Assembly: GCA_024695725.1 (NCBI GenBank) | Contig: JAILHQ010000103.1 | Coordinates: 1-11,729 of the forward strand | Direction: 5' to 3' | DNA: 11,729 bases | Source of the DNA: Cyanobacteria bacterium RUI128 | Lineage (GTDB): Bacteria; Cyanobacteriota; Vampirovibrionia; Gastranaerophilales; Gastranaerophilaceae | Shown: positions 1-8,846 of the stretch, piece after piece | Layout: each line of letters begins with the position of its first letter | How positions within the stretch are numbered: the first letter of the stretch is position 1 | Notes under the pieces: model-generated | Databases searched by the model: none | What the model was told of the DNA's origin: nothing | The model's input: only the letters and a program-made list of their open reading frames with translations | Made by a program: the position numbers and the translations under genes

Positions 1-668
1 CTTTCAGGTGTTGTAACTAATTTTTTTCTGAATATAAATGCAAGTATTGATACGACAACCATTAATATTACCGCAACGATTCCTGTTAATTCATAAATAA
101 AGTCCATAAATGATAAGCCGGCTGCACTGCCAATTATGATATTTGGCGGGTCTCCAATAAGAGTTGCCGTGCCACCGATATTTGATGCAATTATTTCTGT
201 AATTAAAAACGGTATCGGATTTATATCAAGTTTTTCTGATACCACAAATGTTATCGGCATAACCAAAATAACTGTTGTAACATTATCTAAAAAAGCTGAA
301 GCTACTGCAGTAAATACTGCTAAACAAAATAAAGTATGAATCGGATGCCCTTTTGTTTTTTTGAGCATTTCGTTTGCTACCCAGTTGAACATACCGCTTC
401 TTGTTGCAATTGAAACTATAATCATCATTGAAACCAGAAGGAATATGACATTCCAGTCAACATAGTTGATAAAATAAAACTGATTAAGCACCCCGTCAAC
501 CTTTGCATTTTGACCTAATAAGCCAAGCAGCAAAGTTACTGATGCACCAAGTAATGCTACCGTAACCTTTGGTATTTTTTCGGTAGCAATAAAAATATAT
601 GCAAGAATAAGAATTGATGTTGATATAATCAACGCATTATTCTGTGCAAATGATAATAATGCTTCCAT
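1..668 (-). CDS. ArsB/NhaD-superfamily ion permease, C-terminal part outside window
   Basis: An integral inner-membrane permease of the ion-transporter superfamily that includes ArsB, NhaD, the P protein and SLC13-type carriers. The first 222 residues are visible; no stop is reached before the window edge. Hydrophobic stretches lie near residues 12-28, 35-52, 71-88, 110-125, 130-143 and 192-213. Two family signatures are clear: SAFLDNVTTVILVMPI (about 124-139) and ASNIGGTATLIGDPPNIIIG (about 161-180), whose GDPPN segment is typical of the P-protein/ArsB/NhaD group. The start at 668 is supported by an AAAGGGAG ribosome site at 676-683. The gene diverges from the long zincin gene. The transported ion (sodium/proton, arsenite, or a dicarboxylate-like anion) cannot be told from this half; the family is secure, the substrate is not. 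Confidence 0.9.
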   Translation of the reverse strand, partial: MEALLSFAQNNALIISTSILILAYIFIATEKIPKVTVALLGASVTLLLGLLGQNAKVDGVLNQFYFINYVDWNVIFLLVSMMIIVSIATRSGMFNWVANEMLKKTKGHPIHTLFCLAVFTAVASAFLDNVTTVILVMPITFVVSEKLDINPIPFLITEIIASNIGGTATLIGDPPNIIIGSAAGLSFMDFIYELTGIVAVILMVVVSILAFIFRKKLVTTPE

Positions 669-719
669 TTTTTCTCTCCCTTTATGTGCTTATACAAATT
701 CAGTTTAACACAAATAAAG

Positions 720-777
720 GGGTAAATATAGGGGGGGGTAAATACAGGAGGGTAAATACAGGAGGGTAAATGTGGAA
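720..777 (+). repeat. Four tandem 14-bp units with SD-like cores and a G8 tract
   Basis: Units at 720-733, 736-749, 750-763 and 764-777 follow the consensus GGGTAAATACAGGA. The second and third are identical, the first differs at two positions and is followed by two extra G, and the fourth reads GGGTAAATGTGGAA. Two of the unit junctions give AGGAGGG, a strong Shine-Dalgarno-like string. G731-G738 is an uninterrupted run of eight G. The array lies between the divergent permease and zincin genes, so it occupies the control region of one or both. Confidence 0.85.
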
Positions 778-800
778 GGGGAAAATAATATATTTACCCC
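778..800. repeat. Imperfect palindrome GGGG...CCCC upstream of the zincin gene
   Basis: GGGG at 778-781 pairs with CCCC at 797-800. After one mismatch, AAATA (783-787) pairs with TATTT (791-795), leaving a three-base centre. The right arm TATTTACCCC (791-800) is also the exact reverse complement of GGGGTAAATA at 719-728 and 735-744, so it can pair alternatively with the tandem units. This could be an operator or an mRNA hairpin. It lies inside the coding region only if translation starts at 770, which argues mildly for the later start at 866. Confidence 0.55.
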
Positions 801-865
801 GAATGAACTTTGATTTATCGGGCAACTTTTCCAACAAAAATGTTTTTATTAAGTATAGGCATTTT

Positions 866-3715
866 ATGGAAGTAAATTCAAATAAAATATCAAATCAACC
901 AATTCTTAATGAGGCAAAGGATGAAAACAGACAACTATTGCCTGATTCTGTTGTGTCAGATTCTGAGGAATTGCTATACCCTGATTCAGGGATAATGAAA
1001 GCGTATGCTAATATAAAACCTCGCGAGAAAACTGTTTCTAAAGATGAAGCGTTGAGTTTTATAAGAGGTACAGGTTGTCAGTTTGAGCAACGATGTGAAC
1101 AGTATGTTAATAATCTTACTGATAGTGACGGATATATAAAACAGAGCACTTTTGACTGGGCAAAACGAAGTTATGAGTCTTCTCAAAGACTTCATGTCGT
1201 AATGAGTATGATTGAAAACTCAAAAGAAAACGGAAAAATTAACCAAAAAATGCTTGATGTTCTTGAACCAATAATGCCTGACGTAAAATCATTAGGTTCG
1301 TACGAGTCTGTTAATGCAGGACAATTACCGAATGTGTTTAAGGATAAAGAAGGGAAGTTTAATGAGGATGTCTTAGATATCGTTAAATCCGTTGTTGATG
1401 AGGTTCCGATACTTCTCTTTAGGCGTCCTGAATATATTGTATATGGTTTGAAAGATGCAAAAAAAGATTACGACTCGGCTTCAATTGATTATTATAAGCA
1501 GCAAAAAGAACTAGGGAAATCTTACAAAGAAATTCAGGAAAACTTGGCTGCAGGAAAGAACAGTGAGGGTGTTTTTTCTATTGATAAACTCAATTTTGTG
1601 CAAAATTTAAAAGCAAAAGGTTTTGAACCTTGGCAAATAAATCTTATCCAAAAAATCAACGAAAAACTTGATGATGGTGCAAAACAGGAATTTCTTGAAG
1701 TTGCTGATGGCTTGCTCAAAGATAGAGATTTGTCGGAAATATTTAATGATATAGAAAGTATTAGTTCAAACGAAGATGACAAAACCGGTATCACTTATAA
1801 CAGAAAATCAATAGATTTTATAGAAGATTTAAAAAAGAATGCTTGGGGATATCAGCGCAGTGTCCCGGATATTCTAAAGAAAATAAATATTCCTATTGAT
1901 GATTATACTCCGGAAAATATTAAGACTATAAAATCAATCTTCAATCATATAAGAGACGTCGATGATATTATGCCATTACTTGATGCCTCTGTTATAAAAA
2001 ACGGTGATAATAAAGGTAAATTCAGCTTTGATAATCTCGAACGATATCTGGATATATATTATTCAAATATGTGTAGTATAGAAGAAGTCAAATATATTTC
2101 GTCTATTTTGTCAAAGGAAACAGACGACAGGGCATTAGAGACTATCAGAAATCTTTATAATTTACAATGGGAAACTGATAAAGGTTTTGGTGCTCATACT
2201 GAGATGCTTCATCGAAGACCTCTCCATGTGATATTTGAACTGAGTACATTAGCTGATAATGAAAATAATCCGGGAAGACAGTTTTATCCCGGAATACTTG
2301 ATAATTTTGAGAAACTCATGTCAATGAGGCTGCCTATGACTTCAGCGGCAGCGTTTGAAAACTTTATGACATTTGGTGAGTTTGACGTAATAGAAAAACT
2401 GGAAAAGGTTGGACTTGATGAGATTGGTATCCCAACAGGTCATATTACTCACGGCAAATTTAAATCAGCATCAGAAGAAGAATTGTTGGCGTTTAAAGAT
2501 TACATGAAAGAATACTTAAAAGGTAAAGATCCGAAACTGGTCGGAGTTGACTTGAACAGTAATATTGCTGATGTTATAGAAATATCGGATTCGCCTTATT
2601 CTTACCAAAAGAAGAAGATAATGTATAATATTGTCAAGAAACGTCCAGTCGCAGAGATGTCAGTTACAGACGGTATGTATAACTATCAAAAAGAACAAAA
2701 AGATTATGAGAAAAACATTGTAGTTAAGCAAATATCACGAAAACAAGAGGTTAACAAAGAAAAGTATGATGTGCTTTCAACCCAGACTGTTGAGAAGTAC
2801 GATGATGACGGAAACCTTTTGTACACAGAGACAATGAAGCAGTCTGATGTGAACGGAGTATATAATGTCCAAAAAACATATCCTGACGGAAGGGTTGAAA
2901 ATATTGTAAAAGCTCAATATTTACCAAACGGTAATTTACTTGTAGAAAAAAATCTGGTTTCCTCAGGCGGTGTAAAAACGATTTACCGTTATGAAGATGA
3001 CGTAAACGGCAACAGAATTATGGACTATAAAATAGTTAAGCCTGACGGAAAGGTTCTGATGGACAGATCTGTTACCTTTGAAGTAATTGATGATAACCAT
3101 TATGTAACATCTGCTAATAACAAAAAGTTTGATGTCAGGGTTAATACTGATACCATAACGGTTAAAAATCTGAATAATGGCAAGACTGCAGAAATTGACC
3201 TTAAAAACTTTACGGAATCAACTCAGGATAAGATACTTCCGTTGCTAAAACGTATTCCTGGCGAAGAATTGTTCAAAATGAAAGAGTTTGACATTAAATC
3301 CATAAAAGCCGTGGACAAGGGTTGTAATGCTGCATTTAGTCCAAAGGATGAGAATATCGAAATAAGTAATGAGTTTCTGGATGATGGTGTACTTCTTCAT
3401 GAATGGGGACATGGTAAAGATCATCTGGAATTTAAAGAAATCAGTGAAACTATTTCTAAAGATCCGAAATTAAAAGAAATCTACGAAAGAGAAAAAGCAG
3501 CTGCCCGTTCCAGAATGGCAGAAGCCGAGTTAGACCATCTTTCTTACTTTGGTGCCGATTACCACTATTTAGGCTCGGATAAAGTTAAAGAAGGTATTGC
3601 AGAATCAAACATTGTATTGAATGCTCTTCCGAGACACTGGGTAAATGCAGTTCGTGCAAACTACTGGATGCAGGAGTTCCCTGAAACCATAGCATATGTA
3701 TCGACACTTTTGTAA
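866..3715 (+). CDS. Large modular protein with C-terminal HEWGH zincin domain
   Basis: I do not recognise a named family for the whole protein (949 residues from the ATG at 866). No signal peptide or membrane segment is visible. Three regions can be described. Residues about 70-560 are mostly helical and contain recurrent turns with a glycine followed by an aromatic or aliphatic residue (for example DSDGYI, ENGKI, EGKF, KGKF). Residues about 640-735 are beta-rich with YD/MORN-like strands such as YDDDGNLLY and YPDGRVE. The last 115 residues carry LLHEWGHGKDH, a HExxH zinc-peptidase site (H845, E846, H849). The third metal ligand is probably Glu in KEGIAESN (E909 or E913) or in PETIAY (E940). 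The frame stays open upstream to an ATG at 770 (981 residues), but GGAGGG sits only 3 bases before it, and the added part spans a palindrome. Neither start has an ideal ribosome site: 866 has only AGG at 857-859. The substrate and cellular site are unknown; an effector or a housekeeping protease are both possible. It converges on rel with a 4-base gap. Confidence 0.85.
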   Translation: MEVNSNKISNQPILNEAKDENRQLLPDSVVSDSEELLYPDSGIMKAYANIKPREKTVSKDEALSFIRGTGCQFEQRCEQYVNNLTDSDGYIKQSTFDWAKRSYESSQRLHVVMSMIENSKENGKINQKMLDVLEPIMPDVKSLGSYESVNAGQLPNVFKDKEGKFNEDVLDIVKSVVDEVPILLFRRPEYIVYGLKDAKKDYDSASIDYYKQQKELGKSYKEIQENLAAGKNSEGVFSIDKLNFVQNLKAKGFEPWQINLIQKINEKLDDGAKQEFLEVADGLLKDRDLSEIFNDIESISSNEDDKTGITYNRKSIDFIEDLKKNAWGYQRSVPDILKKINIPIDDYTPENIKTIKSIFNHIRDVDDIMPLLDASVIKNGDNKGKFSFDNLERYLDIYYSNMCSIEEVKYISSILSKETDDRALETIRNLYNLQWETDKGFGAHTEMLHRRPLHVIFELSTLADNENNPGRQFYPGILDNFEKLMSMRLPMTSAAAFENFMTFGEFDVIEKLEKVGLDEIGIPTGHITHGKFKSASEEELLAFKDYMKEYLKGKDPKLVGVDLNSNIADVIEISDSPYSYQKKKIMYNIVKKRPVAEMSVTDGMYNYQKEQKDYEKNIVVKQISRKQEVNKEKYDVLSTQTVEKYDDDGNLLYTETMKQSDVNGVYNVQKTYPDGRVENIVKAQYLPNGNLLVEKNLVSSGGVKTIYRYEDDVNGNRIMDYKIVKPDGKVLMDRSVTFEVIDDNHYVTSANNKKFDVRVNTDTITVKNLNNGKTAEIDLKNFTESTQDKILPLLKRIPGEELFKMKEFDIKSIKAVDKGCNAAFSPKDENIEISNEFLDDGVLLHEWGHGKDHLEFKEISETISKDPKLKEIYEREKAAARSRMAEAELDHLSYFGADYHYLGSDKVKEGIAESNIVLNALPRHWVNAVRANYWMQEFPETIAYVSTLL

Positions 3716-3719
3716 ACAG

Positions 3720-5945
3720 TTAATTCGGGTTTTGCTGAGTTCTGTTCTTCCTTGCCTGTTTGTTGTTCTTTTTGGCAAATTGTTTTGGTGCCTGATTGAA
3801 GGCTGTCTGAACACGCTTAACGCTGTAAACGTCAGGCATGGCCTGAATACTGTTCATTACCTGTTTAAGTGTGTTGATATTATCAACCTCTATCCCGAGT
3901 TCAATGATACCGAGCTTGTTAAACTTTGATTTAACATTAGCAAATACAATGTTTGTGTTGTTGTCGGATACCGCAGAAATAATATCTTTTAAAAGTCCCT
4001 GTTTTTCTGCTGTTTCTATTCTTATGCTGGTTGTATAACGTCTGTCTGAAGAAACCCCTGACCATTTGATATCAAGTATTCTTTCAGGTTCGATGTCATC
4101 GAGAGTTTTGCAGTCGAGTCGGTGTATTGATACACCCTTAGAACGGGTAACAACCCCTACAATTGGCTCTCCCGGAATTGGGGAACAACAACGAGCAAAG
4201 GAATAGAGCATTCCTTCCAAACCTTCAATATCTTTCTTTTTAGAATATTTATGTGCGTGACTGAGCTTTGGCTCTGATGCTTTCTCAGGCTTTTTAAGCT
4301 TGTTTATGATTTTGTTAATGGTTGTTTCGCCATAGCCGAGTGCCGCAAACAAATCGTCTGCTGATACGTAATTCATAATTTTTGCAACTTTTTCAAGCTC
4401 TCCGTTTTTGATGTATTCTTCAAAAACAGCCTTTGTAAGTTCGTGTTCAAGTGTTGCTTTCCCAAGTTCGATATGATCTTCACGTTTATTCTTTTTAAAC
4501 CATTGTCTGATTTTTGAGGACGCCTGTTTTGTCACAACAAAGTTCAGCCAGCCTAATTTCGGTGCAGGAACTTTTGAGGTCAAAACTTCTACAATATCAC
4601 CGTTTTTAAGCTGAGAATCGAGCTGCGCAATACGTCCGTTGATAAGAGCTCCGACTGTTTTATGACCGACATCAGAGTGGATTCTGTATGCAAAATCGAG
4701 CGGTGTCGCACCTTTCGGCAAATCGATGACATCACCGTTTGGTGTGAAGGCAAAGACCTGATCCGAGAATAAATCAAGTTTTACTGTGTTTACATAATCT
4801 TCTGCATCAGAAGATTCGTTGTTGTATTCAACAAGCTTTCTCATCCATGAGAACTGCATATCTGAATTAGAGTCCGCTTTTTGAGAACCTTTCTCTTTAT
4901 ATCGCCAGTGTGCGGCAATACCGTATTCAGCGATTTCGTGCATCTGCCATGTTCTGATTTGTACCTCAAGCGGCTTTTTATTTGGTCCGATAACAGAGGT
5001 GTGTAGTGACTGATACATATTTCCTTTAGGCATTGCGATATAGTCTTTAAAACGCCCAGGGATGGGTTTAAATTGTGAGTGAATCAAACCTAAAACTTCG
5101 TAACACTCTTTTTCCGTATCAACGATTACACGGACAGCTGTGATATCGTACAGGTCGTGAAACGCAACATTTTGACGTTTCATCTTGTTGTAAATACTGT
5201 AATAGTGTTTTGCTCTGCCTGTTATTTCCGCTTTTATACCGCTCTTTTTTACATCTTTTGTAATCTGGTCAATGAGCAATTTAACTGTTTGTTCGCGTTC
5301 CCCTTTTGTTTGGGATACGAGTTTTGCAATTTCATAATACTTGTCAGGGTATAAATATTTTAGCGATAAATCTTCGAGTTCGGCTTTGATTTTACCAACC
5401 CCGAGTCTGTTTGCAAGCGGTGCAAAAATATCTAGGGTTTCCTGTGCTATTCGCTGCTGTTTTGCAGGCGCCATAAAGTTCAAAGTTCGCATGTTATGCA
5501 GACGGTCTGCAAGTTTTAGGAAAATGATTCTTGCATCATTTGCCATTGCGATAAACAGCCTTCTGAAGTTTTCAGCCTGACGTTCTTCTTTTGATTTGAA
5601 TTTCAGTTTCCCTAACTTTGTTACCCCCTGAACGAGGTTCAGAACGTCTTCCCCGAATTTTTCAAGTATTTCTTCAGGCTTAGTATCTGTATCTTCCAGT
5701 ATATCGTGCAGAAAACCTGCCATAAGCGTATGCTTATCGGCTCTCAGTTTAACAAGAATTTTAACAACTTCAACAGGGTGAATAATGTACGGTTCTTCGG
5801 AAACTCTGTATTGACCCTGATGCAGTTTCTGGGCGAAAAGAAAGGCCTCTTTTATTTCCTGAATATCTTTCTCGGATCTGCCTTGTTCTTTTAATGCATC
5901 TTGTATGTCATTAAATAATTCTAATTGGTTCGTCTGTTCATCCAT
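3720..5945 (-). CDS. rel: Bifunctional (p)ppGpp synthetase/hydrolase, Rel/SpoT family
   Basis: This enzyme makes (p)ppGpp from ATP and GTP/GDP and hydrolyses it, controlling the stringent response. It has 741 residues, normal for long RSH enzymes. The HD hydrolase domain (about 35-170) has IIHP (H56), HDILED (80-85) and LADRLHN (145-151), so its metal site is intact. The synthetase domain (about 240-350) has RAKHYYSI, RFKD (298-301, the RxKD form typical of bifunctional enzymes rather than RelA-only ones), YQSLH and PLEVQIR. A TGS domain follows (about 394-455), then a helical region, a Cys-containing zinc-finger-like element (C586, C587, H608, C612) and a C-terminal ACT domain (about 640-712). 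The tail after 715 is basic and low in complexity. The start at 5945 has no Shine-Dalgarno sequence but lies just after a good promoter. It is downstream of dnaK but separated by a terminator, so it is probably transcribed independently. Confidence 0.97.
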   Translation of the reverse strand: MDEQTNQLELFNDIQDALKEQGRSEKDIQEIKEAFLFAQKLHQGQYRVSEEPYIIHPVEVVKILVKLRADKHTLMAGFLHDILEDTDTKPEEILEKFGEDVLNLVQGVTKLGKLKFKSKEERQAENFRRLFIAMANDARIIFLKLADRLHNMRTLNFMAPAKQQRIAQETLDIFAPLANRLGVGKIKAELEDLSLKYLYPDKYYEIAKLVSQTKGEREQTVKLLIDQITKDVKKSGIKAEITGRAKHYYSIYNKMKRQNVAFHDLYDITAVRVIVDTEKECYEVLGLIHSQFKPIPGRFKDYIAMPKGNMYQSLHTSVIGPNKKPLEVQIRTWQMHEIAEYGIAAHWRYKEKGSQKADSNSDMQFSWMRKLVEYNNESSDAEDYVNTVKLDLFSDQVFAFTPNGDVIDLPKGATPLDFAYRIHSDVGHKTVGALINGRIAQLDSQLKNGDIVEVLTSKVPAPKLGWLNFVVTKQASSKIRQWFKKNKREDHIELGKATLEHELTKAVFEEYIKNGELEKVAKIMNYVSADDLFAALGYGETTINKIINKLKKPEKASEPKLSHAHKYSKKKDIEGLEGMLYSFARCCSPIPGEPIVGVVTRSKGVSIHRLDCKTLDDIEPERILDIKWSGVSSDRRYTTSIRIETAEKQGLLKDIISAVSDNNTNIVFANVKSKFNKLGIIELGIEVDNINTLKQVMNSIQAMPDVYSVKRVQTAFNQAPKQFAKKNNKQARKNRTQQNPN

Positions 5946-5952
5946 AGTTATA

Positions 5953-5981
5953 ATAATAGCTTTTTATTGCGTTATTTTCAA
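5953..5981 (-). promoter_or_regulatory. Predicted sigma70-type promoter of rel
   Basis: Read on the minus strand: TTGAAA (5981-5976), a 17-base spacer, then TATTAT (5958-5953). It lies between the dnaK terminator and the rel ATG. The expected start of transcription falls at or next to the ATG (5945), which fits the absence of a ribosome site and suggests a leaderless message. Confidence 0.6.
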
Positions 5982-5991
5982 GTATGTAAAC

Positions 5992-6024
5992 AAAAGGAAA
6001 CTGCCATTATGGCAGTTTCCTTTT
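5992..6024 (-). terminator. Intrinsic terminator of dnaK
   Basis: A perfect 14-bp stem, AAAAGGAAACTGCC (5992-6005) and GGCAGTTTCCTTTT (6011-6024), encloses a five-base loop. On the minus strand the hairpin runs into TTTTGTTT. The arms carry A and T tracts symmetrically, so it could stop transcription in either direction, but only dnaK reads into it closely. It ends about 43 bases after the dnaK stop and insulates rel. Confidence 0.9.
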
Positions 6025-6066
6025 ACTACAGGGTAGGTGTAACCGGTATTACCCAATTATTTACCC

Positions 6067-7917
<1,851 letters not shown>

Positions 7918-7949
7918 TTATATAAAATTTTGTTTACAATTCCGTCTAC

Positions 7950-7978
7950 ATTATCATTAAACACCAATTTTTAACCAA
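7950..7978 (-). promoter_or_regulatory. Predicted sigma70-type promoter of dnaK
   Basis: Minus strand: TTGGTT (7978-7973), a 17-base spacer, then GATAAT (7955-7950). Transcription would begin near 7943, giving a leader of about 38 bases with a good TAAGGAG ribosome site. No CIRCE inverted repeat (TTAGCACTC/GAGTGCTAA) overlaps it, so HrcA control is not supported by the sequence. Confidence 0.5.
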
Positions 7979-8000
7979 ACCTTAAAAAATAAACAAAAAA

Positions 8001-8029
8001 TTAACATTTTATATGTAAACATTTATTAA
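8001..8029 (+). promoter_or_regulatory. Possible promoter of the 244-residue gene
   Basis: TTAACA (8001-8006), a 17-base spacer and TATTAA (8024-8029) precede the gene by about 80 bases, giving a leader of roughly 75 bases. The region is very AT-rich, so such matches arise easily by chance. Confidence 0.3.
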
Positions 8030-8110
8030 TCCGATATTTCTCAAACGGCAAAATTTTTCTTTCAGGGGTGTTAAGTCAGCAAGTATCAACAATTTATAAG
8101 GATTTAATGT

Positions 8111-8845
8111 ATGAACATTCTTGCGTTTACCCCTCAGGCTTACGGTGAAATAGTTACAACAAGCAGAAAGAATAAACCTGCCTTTACTGCCTTGAATAAG
8201 GTTCCAAAACCGGCGCAGGCTAAAGAAGCCGGCAGTTTTATTAAAGGGGTGTACCAAATGTTATTTGTTCCCGGGAAGGAAAAAGTATCCAGAATAAGTG
8301 CGGGTAGTGTTTATACAGAATCTGTTTCAAAGCATGGGGCTAAAAGAGTGGCTAAGAAATATGACTTGTGGTCGCGCAAACCCGTTGAAATAGTTGAAGA
8401 TAACAGGGTAACTTCATTGAGAAACAGAAGAATTATAAATAAAGACGGCTCACTTGATATTGAAATGAGAGATATGCACACCCCTGATTATAGAGTTGGT
8501 GTCAGATATAATAATGTTAGGGAAGTTGAGGGCAGGTTCGTGAGTGATATTGTAAACGGCGATCTGAAAATTAGTTACGGCGAACGTGAAGTTGTCCTCG
8601 CCCCGGAGCAACGTGAAAATTTAGCTAAGAAAATGAACGATTTGGTTACGGCTAAATTTGGTGAAAGATTTACAAGAGCCATAAGACATCAGGAAGACGG
8701 AATGAAACTGCTTAATGATTTCCATCAGGACCCTGATGTGATTGGGTTAAATATTTTACGCTCACCAAAAGATTTAAAGAAACAGTTAAGTGCTGTTCCG
8801 TCATCTATGCCGTATGGTATTGAGGCAATATTTGCTCATATTTAA
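8111..8845 (+). CDS. Uncharacterised 244-residue protein
   Basis: I do not recognise this protein. It is 244 residues with no signal peptide, membrane segment or clear catalytic motif. The N-terminal 45 residues are rich in Lys, Thr and Pro and look disordered. The middle (about 85-165) has alternating short strands, with RRIINKDGSLDIEMRD, VRYNNVREVEGRF and LKISYGEREVVLAPEQ suggesting a beta-rich fold. The C-terminal third is helical, with REVVLAPEQRENLAKKMNDL followed by a basic helix. The start is supported by ATAAGGAT (8096-8103). An out-of-frame ATG at 8107 overlaps it by one base but runs only about 13 codons. It is divergent from dnaK and meets the cupin gene head-on with a single base between stop codons. 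Coding is credible from length, ribosome site and fit between neighbours. Confidence 0.75.
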   Translation: MNILAFTPQAYGEIVTTSRKNKPAFTALNKVPKPAQAKEAGSFIKGVYQMLFVPGKEKVSRISAGSVYTESVSKHGAKRVAKKYDLWSRKPVEIVEDNRVTSLRNRRIINKDGSLDIEMRDMHTPDYRVGVRYNNVREVEGRFVSDIVNGDLKISYGEREVVLAPEQRENLAKKMNDLVTAKFGERFTRAIRHQEDGMKLLNDFHQDPDVIGLNILRSPKDLKKQLSAVPSSMPYGIEAIFAHI

Positions 8846-8846
8846 G

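Noticed and set aside
136..339. 67-codon plus-strand reading frame
   Set aside because: It lies opposite the permease gene, whose conserved LDNVTT and GDPPN motifs are encoded on the minus strand here.
669..719. Promoter for the permease with TATAAG at 689-694 (minus strand)
   Set aside because: The start of transcription would fall inside the AAAGGGAG ribosome site and there is no good -35 at the right distance.
3605..3929. Short frames across the zincin/rel junction on both strands
   Set aside because: Both overlap well-supported coding sequence, have no ribosome site, and are composed like shadow translations.
8071..8099. TTAAGT-17-TTATAA as promoter of the 244-residue gene
   Set aside because: Its -10 element would overlap the AAGGA ribosome site, which would then not be transcribed.
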